Shown piece by piece: positions 55,311-63,737 of a stretch of DNA of 64,000 nt. The notes beneath the pieces were generated by a model. That model did not search any database. It was given only the letters and a program-made list of their open reading frames with translations, and had not been told where the DNA came from. This DNA comes from Flavobacteriaceae bacterium MAR_2009_75. Its GTDB lineage: Bacteria; Bacteroidota; Bacteroidia; Flavobacteriales; Flavobacteriaceae. Position 1 is the first letter of the stretch. Each line of letters opens with the position of its first letter. The position numbers and the translations under genes were made by a program. The stretch lies in contig PHTZ01000001.1 of NCBI GenBank assembly GCA_002813285.1, positions 2,541,501 through 2,605,500 of the forward strand, read 5' to 3'.

Positions 55311-55507
55311 AATTGACGGGTCGAATTTTGGTTTGAAGATAGAAAATCTTGTTCGGCAGGCATGTGTTTTTTGGATTTAATAAATACTTCTATCGAATAA
55401 TTGAACCACACAATATCATAAATAAAATTATTCGTTCGATTCAAAAAATTTTCTGCGCTTTTGTACGTTTGTATGGTAAGGTTCTTCTAATTGGAAGCAA
55501 GTGGTAT

Positions 55508-55939
55508 ATGGAAAAAAAACGACATGGTTTATGGAACTTTTTAATTGTATTGACACTAATCATCTGTCTTGCCGCTTTTGTTCTTCATTATAAAAATTGG
55601 ACTTCGATGGATAACCAAGGCATGAAAATCGTGTCGGGCTTTTACTATCAGAACATTAACTTTTCAGAATTGGATAGCGTTGTATTATTGGATAAAATTC
55701 CACCAATGGAGCGTCTCAACGGATTTTCTGCCTTTGAAAAGGAAAAGGGAGTGTTTCGTGAATTCAAAGATTCGTTGACCGATAAAAAGGTTTATGTGTT
55801 CGTAGATAATTATGCGAGCTCTAAAATCAAATTGGTGCATCACGATTCATTAAAACTCTTTTTGAACCTAAAAGACTCTACCGATACCGAACAGCTGTTC
55901 AAAACACTCTCCGAGAAAATAGCGGTTGAACCGAACTAG
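55508..55939 (+). CDS. Membrane-anchored small protein, unknown function
   Basis: ATG at 55508 is preferred (MEKKRHGLWNFLIVLTLIICLAAFVL), a typical N-terminal anchor; the frame is open from 55349 but those residues have no clear function. 143 residues, one membrane segment, and an extracytoplasmic domain of mixed alpha/beta (GFYYQNINFSELDSVVLLDKIPPMERLNGFSAFEKEKGVFREF...) that recalls bacterial PH-like folds. No recognised family. Function unknown. Confidence 0.55.
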   Translation: MEKKRHGLWNFLIVLTLIICLAAFVLHYKNWTSMDNQGMKIVSGFYYQNINFSELDSVVLLDKIPPMERLNGFSAFEKEKGVFREFKDSLTDKKVYVFVDNYASSKIKLVHHDSLKLFLNLKDSTDTEQLFKTLSEKIAVEPN

Positions 55940-56061
55940 CTCTTTCAATATTCCCATTCGGGGTTTTATCCAGTATTAAAATATCATTAAATATTTGCGC
56001 AAGGGGTTGTAAATAAGTGCGGTATGAAGTAAATTGTTTGGGTAACCAATTAAACAATACT

Positions 56062-56427
56062 ATGGACACGAATGAAATTGCAACTAAACTGGTCTCTTGG
56101 TGTAAAGCCGGTGATTTTGAAAAACCTTATCAGGAATTGTATAGTGATAAAATTGTAAGCATCGAAAATGATGGCAGTGGCGAAGGTGCCTTTGTCGAGG
56201 GCTTTGAAGGAATAAAAAAGAAGGGTGAATGGTGGCAAGAAAACTTTGAGGTACATAGTAATACGGTGTCAGAACCTATTGTGGCCGACAATTGGTTTTC
56301 GGTGAAATTTGAGATGGATACCACGCACAAACCTTCTGGTCAACGCTCCAAAATGTCTGAAATTGCGGTTTATGAGGTTAAAGAAGGTAAGATTGTAAAA
56401 GAACAGTTCTTTTATGACGAAGAATAA
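56062..56427 (+). CDS. Nuclear transport factor 2 / SnoaL-like protein
   Basis: ATG at 56062 (MDTNEIATKLVSWCKAGDFEKPYQELYSD) is a better start than the GTG at 56017. 121 residues, cone-shaped NTF2-like alpha+beta fold. Segments VEGFEGIKKKGEWWQENFEVHS and AVYEVKEGKIVKEQFFYDEE are characteristic. Family members bind small ligands or act as isomerases; no catalytic role can be assigned. Ends at a strong terminator. Confidence 0.8.
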   Translation: MDTNEIATKLVSWCKAGDFEKPYQELYSDKIVSIENDGSGEGAFVEGFEGIKKKGEWWQENFEVHSNTVSEPIVADNWFSVKFEMDTTHKPSGQRSKMSEIAVYEVKEGKIVKEQFFYDEE

Positions 56428-56443
56428 AAAAATTTAAATTTTA

Positions 56444-56475
56444 AAAAAGGCCGATCAGTACTGATCGGCCTTTTT
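56444..56475 (+). terminator. Palindromic intrinsic terminator
   Basis: A perfect 32-base palindrome with core GGCCGATCAGT/ACTGATCGGCC and T-tract after the NTF2-like gene. Confidence 0.9.
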
Positions 56476-56507
56476 AGTACAAGGTTATATCTTTACACAA
56501 AAAAAGT

Positions 56508-56894
56508 ATGGTACTTATTACTCAATGTGTTGGAGCGTTGTATGGCCTGTTGGCCGTAATTTTTGGTGCTTTCGGTGCACATGCATTGAAAAAGATTTAT
56601 TCAGACGAGCAGCAGAGGAGCTATGAGACAGGGGTAAAGTATCAAATGTACCATGCTCTACTGCTCATTATCTTAGGCTTTAATTTTAATCTTGACAATA
56701 GCCTTGAGAAATATATGGCCTACAGTTTCATGTTGGGCACCTTTTTGTTTTCCTTTAGCATTTATGGGTTAACCTATAGTTCGGCCAAGGGTAAAAAGCT
56801 TCGATTTCTTGGTCCGATAACGCCTTTGGGCGGTTTGCTTCTGGTTATCGGTTGGGGGCTATTGCTCTTTTCTTTTATTAGAAACTGGGTTTAA
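56508..56894 (+). CDS. DUF423 family membrane protein
   Basis: 128 residues, four membrane helices. Conserved GAFGAHALKK near residue 23 and TGVKYQMYHALLLI near 41, then TPLGGLLLVIGWGLLLF at the end, typical of DUF423 (YwdK-like). Function unknown. Its stop codon overlaps the stop of the convergent downstream gene (56891-56894). Confidence 0.9.
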   Translation: MVLITQCVGALYGLLAVIFGAFGAHALKKIYSDEQQRSYETGVKYQMYHALLLIILGFNFNLDNSLEKYMAYSFMLGTFLFSFSIYGLTYSSAKGKKLRFLGPITPLGGLLLVIGWGLLLFSFIRNWV

Positions 56895-58426
56895 TCGGTC
56901 AGTTCTACTTCTGAAGTGAATTCTTTTATGGCCCGATTGGGTTCTATGATATTATAACCTTCCCAAAAGTTAGGGTCGTAATTCGGCATGTACGTGGGCA
57001 GTACATCATTGCTCTCTTGATACGACTCGAATTGTGCAGCACTAATTGGGGCTTCATCAAAAACCACCAGTTCGTAGCGATTGATATTACCGAAGGCAGC
57101 ATCTACTTTTAGTTTTAGTTCGTTCTGTTTTCGTCTGCCCCTAACATTTTTGTTCTTCTCGATTATAGCCAGTGGTCGTTTGAAGCCGGCCCTGACCCCT
57201 TTGATAATGTTATAATATCTAAGATGGTATTTCTGATCGGCGCCCTTGGCGAATATGATACTGCCCTTTGCAAGATATTCTTTGAACGACACCCCAAGTA
57301 ATTTGAAGTCTCGAAGCGGTTCGACATTTTCAAAATCCATTCGAATGAGGGCGAAGTCATCAGCGTTGATGTAAAGTTTCCCCTTGAATTCAGGCGAGCC
57401 GTCGGGCTCATAACCAATTACGTAAACGGCTTGGTCACCTAGATAGGTGAAGGTTTCTAAATTGAGATCGTAGCGCCTCGGTTTGAAAATTACATTATAG
57501 TCGGTATCATCAAAAATGGGCAGGTTCTCGAACAGATTGCCCAAAGTTTCCCGCTTGTATTTTGAGAAGAATTTTCGGCGTTCTTTCTTTCTTTCAAGTT
57601 CTTCCTCCAATTTTTTATTTACTGCGATAGCGTCGGTAGAGTCTATTTCCTCTTCAAAAATATCGCCCATCTCGTCAGCATCTATTTTGGTGCCAAAGAG
57701 TCCTGATTTTACTTTAAAATAAGAATCGGTTTTAATATTTTTATTGACAATTTGGTTGAATCTTTCCTCTAGATTTTCTAAATCTATATCCTTGTTTTTG
57801 TCGTAGAGTTCAGAGGCTTTAATCAAATTCAACTTTTGTTCGTCGGCATCGCCCGAACCATACAGGTCTCCCAACATTTCGGTATAGTAAGTGTTGGTTT
57901 TGGGTATGGTTGATATTACACTATCTAAAAAGCTTTTGTTGAAGGCGTTAATGGTGCTTTTCTTGATTTGATAATCGGTCTTTATGATTTCATTCTGATA
58001 GGTTTCCCTTAGAAAAAGCCGTTTTTTGGTGAACTCGGTGAAGTAGTTATTTTCTATGTTGTCTTCTACAAATTCCAAAATTTCCTGAGGAGTATATTCC
58101 TTGTTGGAAACTATAACCTCTTTCAGTTCAATCGCTTTCGGACTTAGGTATATCAGGCTGTCGGTAAATTGTTCCAACGGCTTGCCTATGCCGTTGTAAC
58201 CGATACATGAAATAAAAAGGGAGTCGGTCGGTTTGATATTTTGAGATAAAGAGAATTTGAAGCGTCCCTCTTCGTTAGTAATCATTCCACGATTATTCAA
58301 TTGAACCGTCGCGTAGGGTACCGGCTTTTTCGTGACCGAATCGATAATAAGTGAAGAGATTGTTTGGCCATTGGCCAAACCTGTGACCAGAAAAAGAAGT
58401 ATTAAAAGCTTAGGCACAAAAGTCAA
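56891..58426 (-). CDS. Secreted carboxypeptidase-regulatory-like domain protein
   Basis: 511 residues. Signal peptide (LLILLFLVTGLANGQ), CarboxypepD_reg-like domain (TISSLIIDSVTKKPVPYATVQLNNRGMITNEEGRFKF, about 22-105), then a long helical and beta region with a charged coiled segment (NKKLEEELERKKERRKFFSKYKRETLG) and a C-terminal part resembling DUF5686-type (GYEPDGSPEFKGKLYINADDFALIRMDFENVE). Periplasmic or outer-membrane; function unknown. Confidence 0.8.
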   Translation of the reverse strand: MTFVPKLLILLFLVTGLANGQTISSLIIDSVTKKPVPYATVQLNNRGMITNEEGRFKFSLSQNIKPTDSLFISCIGYNGIGKPLEQFTDSLIYLSPKAIELKEVIVSNKEYTPQEILEFVEDNIENNYFTEFTKKRLFLRETYQNEIIKTDYQIKKSTINAFNKSFLDSVISTIPKTNTYYTEMLGDLYGSGDADEQKLNLIKASELYDKNKDIDLENLEERFNQIVNKNIKTDSYFKVKSGLFGTKIDADEMGDIFEEEIDSTDAIAVNKKLEEELERKKERRKFFSKYKRETLGNLFENLPIFDDTDYNVIFKPRRYDLNLETFTYLGDQAVYVIGYEPDGSPEFKGKLYINADDFALIRMDFENVEPLRDFKLLGVSFKEYLAKGSIIFAKGADQKYHLRYYNIIKGVRAGFKRPLAIIEKNKNVRGRRKQNELKLKVDAAFGNINRYELVVFDEAPISAAQFESYQESNDVLPTYMPNYDPNFWEGYNIIEPNRAIKEFTSEVELTD

Positions 58427-58568
58427 ATTAAGTTCTGCTTATCAAAAGAACAATAGTAATCGAACTTACGGGCTATTTTTTGATTTTGTTAATACCTAAT
58501 TATTCTTTTTTTAACTCAATGAGCGTTATTTTCAAAAGAGAAGGTCGAGTTTAATAGCTTTAAAGCAA

Positions 58569-58712
58569 TTAGTTGCAACCACAGTCGTCTTGACCACAAG
58601 CTTTTGAGTTACTCTTTTTAGAAGAAAAGAGTGTTTTAGGCACTAAGAATTTTTGTACTAGATAGCCTACAGAAATGGCAAGTATAATATAGACTAATAT
58701 CGATTGAATCAT
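58569..58712 (-). CDS. FeoB-associated Cys-rich membrane protein
   Basis: A 47-residue protein read by eye: one membrane helix (MIQSILVYIILAISVGYLVQ), a basic segment (KSNSK), and a Cys-rich tail (ACGQDDCGCN, 3 Cys). This matches the FeoB-associated Cys-rich family, a FeoC-like accessory possibly handling iron or an iron-sulfur cluster. It lies 22 bases downstream of feoB on the same strand, in the feoAB operon. Confidence 0.85.
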   Translation of the reverse strand: MIQSILVYIILAISVGYLVQKFLVPKTLFSSKKSNSKACGQDDCGCN

Positions 58713-58734
58713 TTTCTGTTTTTCTTTTTGAACA

Positions 58735-60966
58735 CTAATTAAGTATTTGGTAGGCCACGAAAGCTACAATATAGGCAAAAGCGCTCATAAAAACCAATTG
58801 GGCGGTAGGCCATTTCCATGAATTGGTCTCTCTTTTTACAATGGCCAAGGTACTCATACATTGCATCGCAAAGGCATAGAACAAAAGCAGTGAGATACCC
58901 GAGGCTAGATTGAACAAGGGCTCTTTGGTCTCAGGATTCACTTCAGCGGCCATACGATTTTTAATGGTCTCTTCTTCGTCACTTCCGACACTGTAAATTG
59001 TCGCCAAGGTACCTACGAATACCTCTCTAGCGGCGAAGGATGTAAGTACGGCGATACCGATTTTCCAGTCATAGCCCAGGGGCCTAACGATGGGCTCTAT
59101 CGCTTTCCCCATGTTTCCTATATATGAATTCTCGAGTTTATAACTTGAAATTTCTTGCTGTATGGCCTTTTCGGTTAATACCGCTCGCGCAAGCTGTAGC
59201 GAATCTTCAACTGCGGCAGCATTTATGGTGCTTGAAGTACTATTGTTCTTAAAGCTTTGCTCATAAATGGAAATGTCTTTAGCAATACTTTCTTGATTAT
59301 ATGCGGAAAGACCCTCTGACTCGATGCGTTGGGTTACTATTTCTTCTGCATTATTGAATTCTTCTGAGTATCCGTTAGAACCCAAAAACCAGAGAACCAC
59401 CGATATGGCCAAAATTATTTTACCTGCACCAAGCACGAAACTTTTGGTCTTTTCCCAAACAGTATACACCACATTTTTAAAAAGTGGAAGTTTGTAATTC
59501 GGCATTTCTACCACAAAGAAAGTACGGCTTTGAATGTTGAGTATTTTATGCAATATCATGGCCGAAACTATGGCGGCCCCAAAACCTATAAGGTAGAGTA
59601 GCATTAGGGTGAGCGGCTTGTAGCCTAAGCCAAGAAAGCTTCCTTCGGGTATGATCAGCGCTATAATGATCAGGTAAATCGGTAACCTTGCCGAACAGGT
59701 AGTAAATGGGGTGACCAAGATGGTAATTAGCCTCTCCTTCCAACTTTCAATCGTTCGGGTGGCCATAATTGCGGGTATGGCGCAAGCGGTACCTGAAATT
59801 AAGGGTACCACACTTTTTCCGCTTAGACCGAACGGTCGCATCACACGGTCCATCAGAAAGACCACCCTGCTCATGTACCCCGTTTCTTCTAAAAGCGAGA
59901 TAAAAAAGAAAAGAAATGCAATTTGCGGAATGAATATTACGATACCTCCGATACCTGCGAGAATTCCTTCTGCCAAAAGATTGGTAAACACTCCGCCAGG
60001 CAGTGTGTTTTTTACCCATTCACTTGCCGAAGCGAACAGTTCGTCTATGAGGTCCATGGGGTATTCACTCCATGAATAAATGGCTTGAAATATTAATAGA
60101 AGAATAAAGAAGAAAATTAGATAACCAAAAACACGGTGGGTCAACACCTTGTCGATTGTTGCCCTGAACCCTTTAGCAACGGCCATATCTACTTTATACG
60201 TCTCCTTTAAGATGCCGTTGATGAATTGGTACCTTAGAATAGTCTCTTTTTGCTGCAGCCTTTTTAGCTCTGATTTTGATTTGGTTGAAAAGGAAGAACT
60301 ATCATTGATCAGCTTCTTTTCAATCGGCATAAAATTGACATCTTGGGTGATGACAAGCCACAACTTGTAAAGATCTTGACGTGGGAAAGTTTCTTTGAGT
60401 TTGTTAAAGTACTCAGGCGAAATAACGGAAATATCTACATTTTTGGCCTTTGAAATACTTCTGTAATCGGCAATCAGTTCTTTTAGCTCTTCTATTCCTT
60501 GGCTTTTACGGGTACTTACCAAGGCTATTTTGGTATCGAGCTTTTCTTCAAGTAGAGGAATATCAACCGTAATGCCCTTTCGTGACATGCGGTCTGCCAT
60601 GTTAATGACCAAAATGGCAGGTATATTTAAATCTTTTATCTGGGTAAAAAGAAGCAGGTTTCGTTTCAGGTTTTCTACATCTGAGACTACTACCGCGACA
60701 TCAGGGTGGTCTTTATCATTTTTATTCAATAACAACTCGACCGCTACACTTTCGTCTAAAGAAGTGGTGTTAAGGCTGTACGTGCCCGGAAGATCAAGAA
60801 TATGAGCTTTTACACCTCGGGGCAGTTTACAGATCCCTTCTTTTTTCTCAACGGTAATACCGGGGTAATTGCCCACTTTTTGGTTCAGGCCGGTGAGTTG
60901 GTTAAAGACCGAAGTTTTTCCCGTGTTCGGGTTACCTATGAGGGCAACGTTGATCTGTTTGCTCAT
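58735..60966 (-). CDS. feoB: Ferrous iron transport protein B
   Basis: 743 residues. N-terminal GTPase domain: G1 GNPNTGKTSVF (about 11-21), G3 DLPG (LDLPGTYSL), G4 NMAD. Then a helical insert, a first gate with GVFTNLLAEGILAGIGGI (about 320-337) and many membrane helices including the paired gate motifs (GCCAxPAI-like: GTACAIPAIMATRT and FAAREVFVGTLA). Imports Fe2+ across the inner membrane. Overlaps feoA by 4 bases; start at 60966. Confidence 0.96.
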   Translation of the reverse strand: MSKQINVALIGNPNTGKTSVFNQLTGLNQKVGNYPGITVEKKEGICKLPRGVKAHILDLPGTYSLNTTSLDESVAVELLLNKNDKDHPDVAVVVSDVENLKRNLLLFTQIKDLNIPAILVINMADRMSRKGITVDIPLLEEKLDTKIALVSTRKSQGIEELKELIADYRSISKAKNVDISVISPEYFNKLKETFPRQDLYKLWLVITQDVNFMPIEKKLINDSSSFSTKSKSELKRLQQKETILRYQFINGILKETYKVDMAVAKGFRATIDKVLTHRVFGYLIFFFILLLIFQAIYSWSEYPMDLIDELFASASEWVKNTLPGGVFTNLLAEGILAGIGGIVIFIPQIAFLFFFISLLEETGYMSRVVFLMDRVMRPFGLSGKSVVPLISGTACAIPAIMATRTIESWKERLITILVTPFTTCSARLPIYLIIIALIIPEGSFLGLGYKPLTLMLLYLIGFGAAIVSAMILHKILNIQSRTFFVVEMPNYKLPLFKNVVYTVWEKTKSFVLGAGKIILAISVVLWFLGSNGYSEEFNNAEEIVTQRIESEGLSAYNQESIAKDISIYEQSFKNNSTSSTINAAAVEDSLQLARAVLTEKAIQQEISSYKLENSYIGNMGKAIEPIVRPLGYDWKIGIAVLTSFAAREVFVGTLATIYSVGSDEEETIKNRMAAEVNPETKEPLFNLASGISLLLFYAFAMQCMSTLAIVKRETNSWKWPTAQLVFMSAFAYIVAFVAYQILN

Positions 60967-61208
60967 AGGGTATGGGTGTCTTCGATAAGGTCTAATTCAA
61001 TTAGATGTGCAGTTTCTCTTCTAATTGCGATGTGAGAACCGTTTACATTGATATATATAGGGTCGTTGAGCGGCGCAATCTGTATCATTTCTATCTGATT
61101 ACCAGGTAAACAACCCAATTCTAAAAGTTTAATGGGTAACGAATCGTCAGAAAACTCTTTGATAATTCCCTTTTGCCCTCTCCGTAACTGTGCGACCGTT
61201 GCTGTCAA
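60963..61208 (-). CDS. feoA: Ferrous iron transport protein A
   Basis: 81 residues, SH3-like fold. Start is TTG at 61208; the next upstream in-frame codon but one is a stop, so no earlier start exists. Motifs typical of FeoA: LRRGQKGIIKEFSDDSLPIKLLELGCLPGNQIEMIQIAPLNDPIYINVNGSHIAIRRETA. Activates FeoB. Heads the feoA-feoB-Cys-rich operon. Confidence 0.92.
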   Translation of the reverse strand: MTATVAQLRRGQKGIIKEFSDDSLPIKLLELGCLPGNQIEMIQIAPLNDPIYINVNGSHIAIRRETAHLIELDLIEDTHTL

Positions 61209-61237
61209 TATTTATTTAGATTCATTATAAGTAAGAG

Positions 61238-61245
61238 CAAATTTA
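61238..61245 (-). promoter_or_regulatory. Candidate -7 box for the feo operon
   Basis: On the minus strand TAAATTTG matches TAnnTTTG and lies 30 bases upstream of the feoA TTG start. No clear Fur or DtxR box was seen around it. Confidence 0.4.
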
Positions 61246-61354
61246 AAGTAAAATTCCCGAACAGAAAGGGGATTGTCAAAAAAAGGCAGGTACTCGGGTT
61301 GTACAAATGAAGTTTTAGCTGTGTAGTAGTATTTCAGAAATCATAAAATCAACT

Positions 61355-62029
61355 CTAGTCTCTGTAAGACTCCTTTAAAATTTCTAGGTCATTCATAAGC
61401 TGATCGACTTCTTCCTTTTTAGTGCCATCGTAAAATCCGCGAATGCGTCGTTCCTTATCCACCAAAATAAAATTTTCGGTATGTATCATATCGTAGGGTC
61501 CTCCATCGCCATCATCTTTCACTGCGAGGTACGATTTTCTGGCCAGCTCGTAAATCTGTTTTTTATCACCGGTGACTAAATTCCACCTGCGGTCATCGAC
61601 TCCCTTTTCCAAAGCATACTTTTTTAGTTGAGCGACCGAATCAATTTGCGGAGTTACCGAGTGTGACAACAACATTACTTCAGCATCATTTTTGGTTCGA
61701 TTTTGAATATCGACCATATTATTGGTCATAATAGGGCAGATGGTAGGGCAAGTTGTAAAGAAAAAGTCGGCGATATAAATTTTTTGGTCGTAATCTTTTT
61801 GGGTAACGGTCTCGCCATTTTGGTTGATCAATGAAAAATCGGCTACGGTATGGTATTTTTTCACATATTGAACTGTGCTATCGACCAGTTCGGGGTTGAC
61901 CATTGAAGGTTGGTAAATAGCGAGCATTTCTTTGGGCTGAAGGGCATTGTAAAAGAGGTAGATAATGACTGCCGACAGACAGAACAGCACTAGCCCGAAA
62001 AGTTTGTACTTGCCGAAAAATGATCGCAT
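61355..62029 (-). CDS. SCO1/SenC family protein
   Basis: 224 residues. N-terminal signal anchor (LFGLVLFCLSAVIIYLFYNAL), thioredoxin fold with the Cu-binding CPTICP motif (Cys94, Cys98) and a downstream His in MIHTENF (near 182). Delivers copper or acts as a thiol reductant in cytochrome c oxidase maturation, in the periplasm. Monocistronic, upstream of the feo operon on the same strand (146-base gap). Confidence 0.93.
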   Translation of the reverse strand: MRSFFGKYKLFGLVLFCLSAVIIYLFYNALQPKEMLAIYQPSMVNPELVDSTVQYVKKYHTVADFSLINQNGETVTQKDYDQKIYIADFFFTTCPTICPIMTNNMVDIQNRTKNDAEVMLLSHSVTPQIDSVAQLKKYALEKGVDDRRWNLVTGDKKQIYELARKSYLAVKDDGDGGPYDMIHTENFILVDKERRIRGFYDGTKKEEVDQLMNDLEILKESYRD

Positions 62030-62188
62030 AATCTTTTTTACAAAGATACGTTAGTACACTGAAGCCGTCAAGGTTAACACGTTCGGGGTCGTACTAAAAG
62101 TTTCTTAAAAACAAATTCAGTATGAACTTTCCTTTTTTTAAGAGTAGTTAATAGCGTACTTTTGGGCGTTTAATTTTAGAAAACTCAG

Positions 62189-63547
62189 ATGAGTCCATTA
62201 TTGATCAAGACCATTCAATTTTTTTTAAGTCTTTCCCTGTTGATCGTACTTCATGAATTAGGTCATTTTATACCCGCAAAACTTTTTAAAACACGAGTAG
62301 AAAAGTTCTATCTGTTTTTTGACGTTAAGTTCTCCCTTTTCAAGAAAAAGATAGGCGAAACCGTTTACGGTATAGGTTGGCTACCCCTGGGTGGTTATGT
62401 GAAGATTGCCGGTATGATCGATGAGAGTATGGATACCGAGGCCATGAAAGAAGAACCCAAAGAGTGGGAGTTTCGCAGCAAACCGGCCTGGCAGCGTTTG
62501 ATTATAATGATCGGCGGTGTCACCGTGAACTTTATTCTGGCCTTGATTATTTATATCGGTATGGCCTATGCGTATGGTGAGCAGATTATACCTGGCGATA
62601 GTTTATCTGCCGGGGTTCATGTGGTCGAAGAGGAAATTGGGGATAAAATAGGCATTCAGACCGGCGATAAAATTTTAGCTATCGACGGGGAAGAAATCAG
62701 GGATTTTAATACCGTTTTCAATGACTTGGTAAGCGGAAGCAGCATTACGATAGAACGTGATGGGCAAGTAATTGAACAGGAAATACCCGTAGACTTTATT
62801 TCTACCCTTATCGATGATATGGATCGGGCAAGATTTTTCACCTTACGCATGCCCTTTATCGTGGGTAGTATTCCGTCAGAGTCACCTAATAAAGATTCCG
62901 GTCTACAGAAAGCTGATGAAATTGTTGCTATCGGTGATCAAAAAGTAGAATTTTTTGACCAAGTAGGGCCAATTCTTGAAAATTATAAAGGTGCCAAGGT
63001 GAATTTGACCGTGGCTCGTGAAAATAATGTAAGAAAGGAGATACCTGTTGTAATCAGTGATTCGGCGAAAATCGGTGTTTTCCCGGGGCGACCGACCATG
63101 AAAGACATGGAGGAGAGAGGTCTTTTACGATTGGAAACACTTAAATATTCGTTTACGGAGTCAATACCTGCGGGCTTCAATAAAGGGGTAAGTACCTTAA
63201 CGGGCTATTTGAAACAACTAAAGAAAATTTTTAATCCTGATACGGGGGCGTATAAAGGTGTGGGCGGATTTGCTGCCATTGGCGGACTTTTCCCCGATTC
63301 TTGGAACTGGGAAATCTTTTGGGCCACAACAGCCTTTCTATCGATTATGTTGGCCGTATTGAACCTGTTGCCCATACCGGCATTAGATGGTGGGCACGTG
63401 ATGTTTCTGTTGTATGAAATTGTTACAGGTAGAAAGCCAAGTGACAAATTTTTAGAGTATGCGCAAATGGTAGGTTTCTTTTTATTGTTGGCACTTATAC
63501 TGTTCGCAAACGGTAATGACCTTTATCGATGGATTACCAGTAAATAG
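62189..63547 (+). CDS. rseP: Site-2 intramembrane metalloprotease RseP
   Basis: 452 residues. Zinc motif HELGH (22-26) in the first membrane helix, two PDZ domains in the periplasm (about 125-300), and NLLPIPALDGGHVMF near 391-405 with the third metal ligand (Asp). Cuts anti-sigma factors and signal-peptide remnants in the membrane. Normal length for the family. Could act on the membrane protein next to the ECF sigma gene, but that is speculation. Confidence 0.95.
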   Translation: MSPLLIKTIQFFLSLSLLIVLHELGHFIPAKLFKTRVEKFYLFFDVKFSLFKKKIGETVYGIGWLPLGGYVKIAGMIDESMDTEAMKEEPKEWEFRSKPAWQRLIIMIGGVTVNFILALIIYIGMAYAYGEQIIPGDSLSAGVHVVEEEIGDKIGIQTGDKILAIDGEEIRDFNTVFNDLVSGSSITIERDGQVIEQEIPVDFISTLIDDMDRARFFTLRMPFIVGSIPSESPNKDSGLQKADEIVAIGDQKVEFFDQVGPILENYKGAKVNLTVARENNVRKEIPVVISDSAKIGVFPGRPTMKDMEERGLLRLETLKYSFTESIPAGFNKGVSTLTGYLKQLKKIFNPDTGAYKGVGGFAAIGGLFPDSWNWEIFWATTAFLSIMLAVLNLLPIPALDGGHVMFLLYEIVTGRKPSDKFLEYAQMVGFFLLLALILFANGNDLYRWITSK

Positions 63548-63560
63548 AATTAAAATTTTG

Positions 63561-63591
63561 TTGGGCACAAATAAAAAAACATTTATATTTG
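63561..63591 (+). promoter_or_regulatory. Promoter of tRNA-Asn
   Basis: TTG (63561-63563), a 20-base spacer and TATATTTG (63584-63591), a perfect TAnnTTTG box followed by CACCCGC. Fits the Bacteroidota housekeeping promoter. Confidence 0.75.
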
Positions 63592-63624
63592 CACCCGCTT
63601 TGAGCAATTAAAGCCTACATATCT

Positions 63625-63698
63625 TCCTCCTTAGCTCAGTTGGTTAGAGCATCTGACTGTTAATCAGAGGGTCCTTGGTTCGAGCCCAAGAGGGGGAG
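63625..63698 (+). tRNA. tRNA-Asn (anticodon GTT)
   Basis: 74-base cloverleaf. Acceptor TCCTCCT pairs with AGGGGGA (one G-U), D-arm with AGCTCAGTTGGTTAGAGC, anticodon stem TCTGA/TCAGA with loop CTGTTAA giving anticodon GTT at 63659-63661, T-arm CTTGG-TTCGAGC-CCAAG, discriminator G. The CCA end is not fully encoded (CA follows). Confidence 0.97.
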
Positions 63699-63708
63699 CA
63701 GAGTTAGA

Positions 63709-63737
63709 AAGCCGTTCAAGAAATTGAGCGGCTTTTT
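63709..63737 (+). terminator. Intrinsic terminator after tRNA-Asn
   Basis: AAGCCGTTCAA (63709-63719) with TTGAGCGGCTT (63724-63734), one G-U pair, GAAA loop, T-run after. Confidence 0.85.

Noticed and set aside
58427-58568. Possible regulatory RNA between feo and the next gene
   Set aside because: No stable hairpin or conserved motif visible; plain AT-rich spacer.
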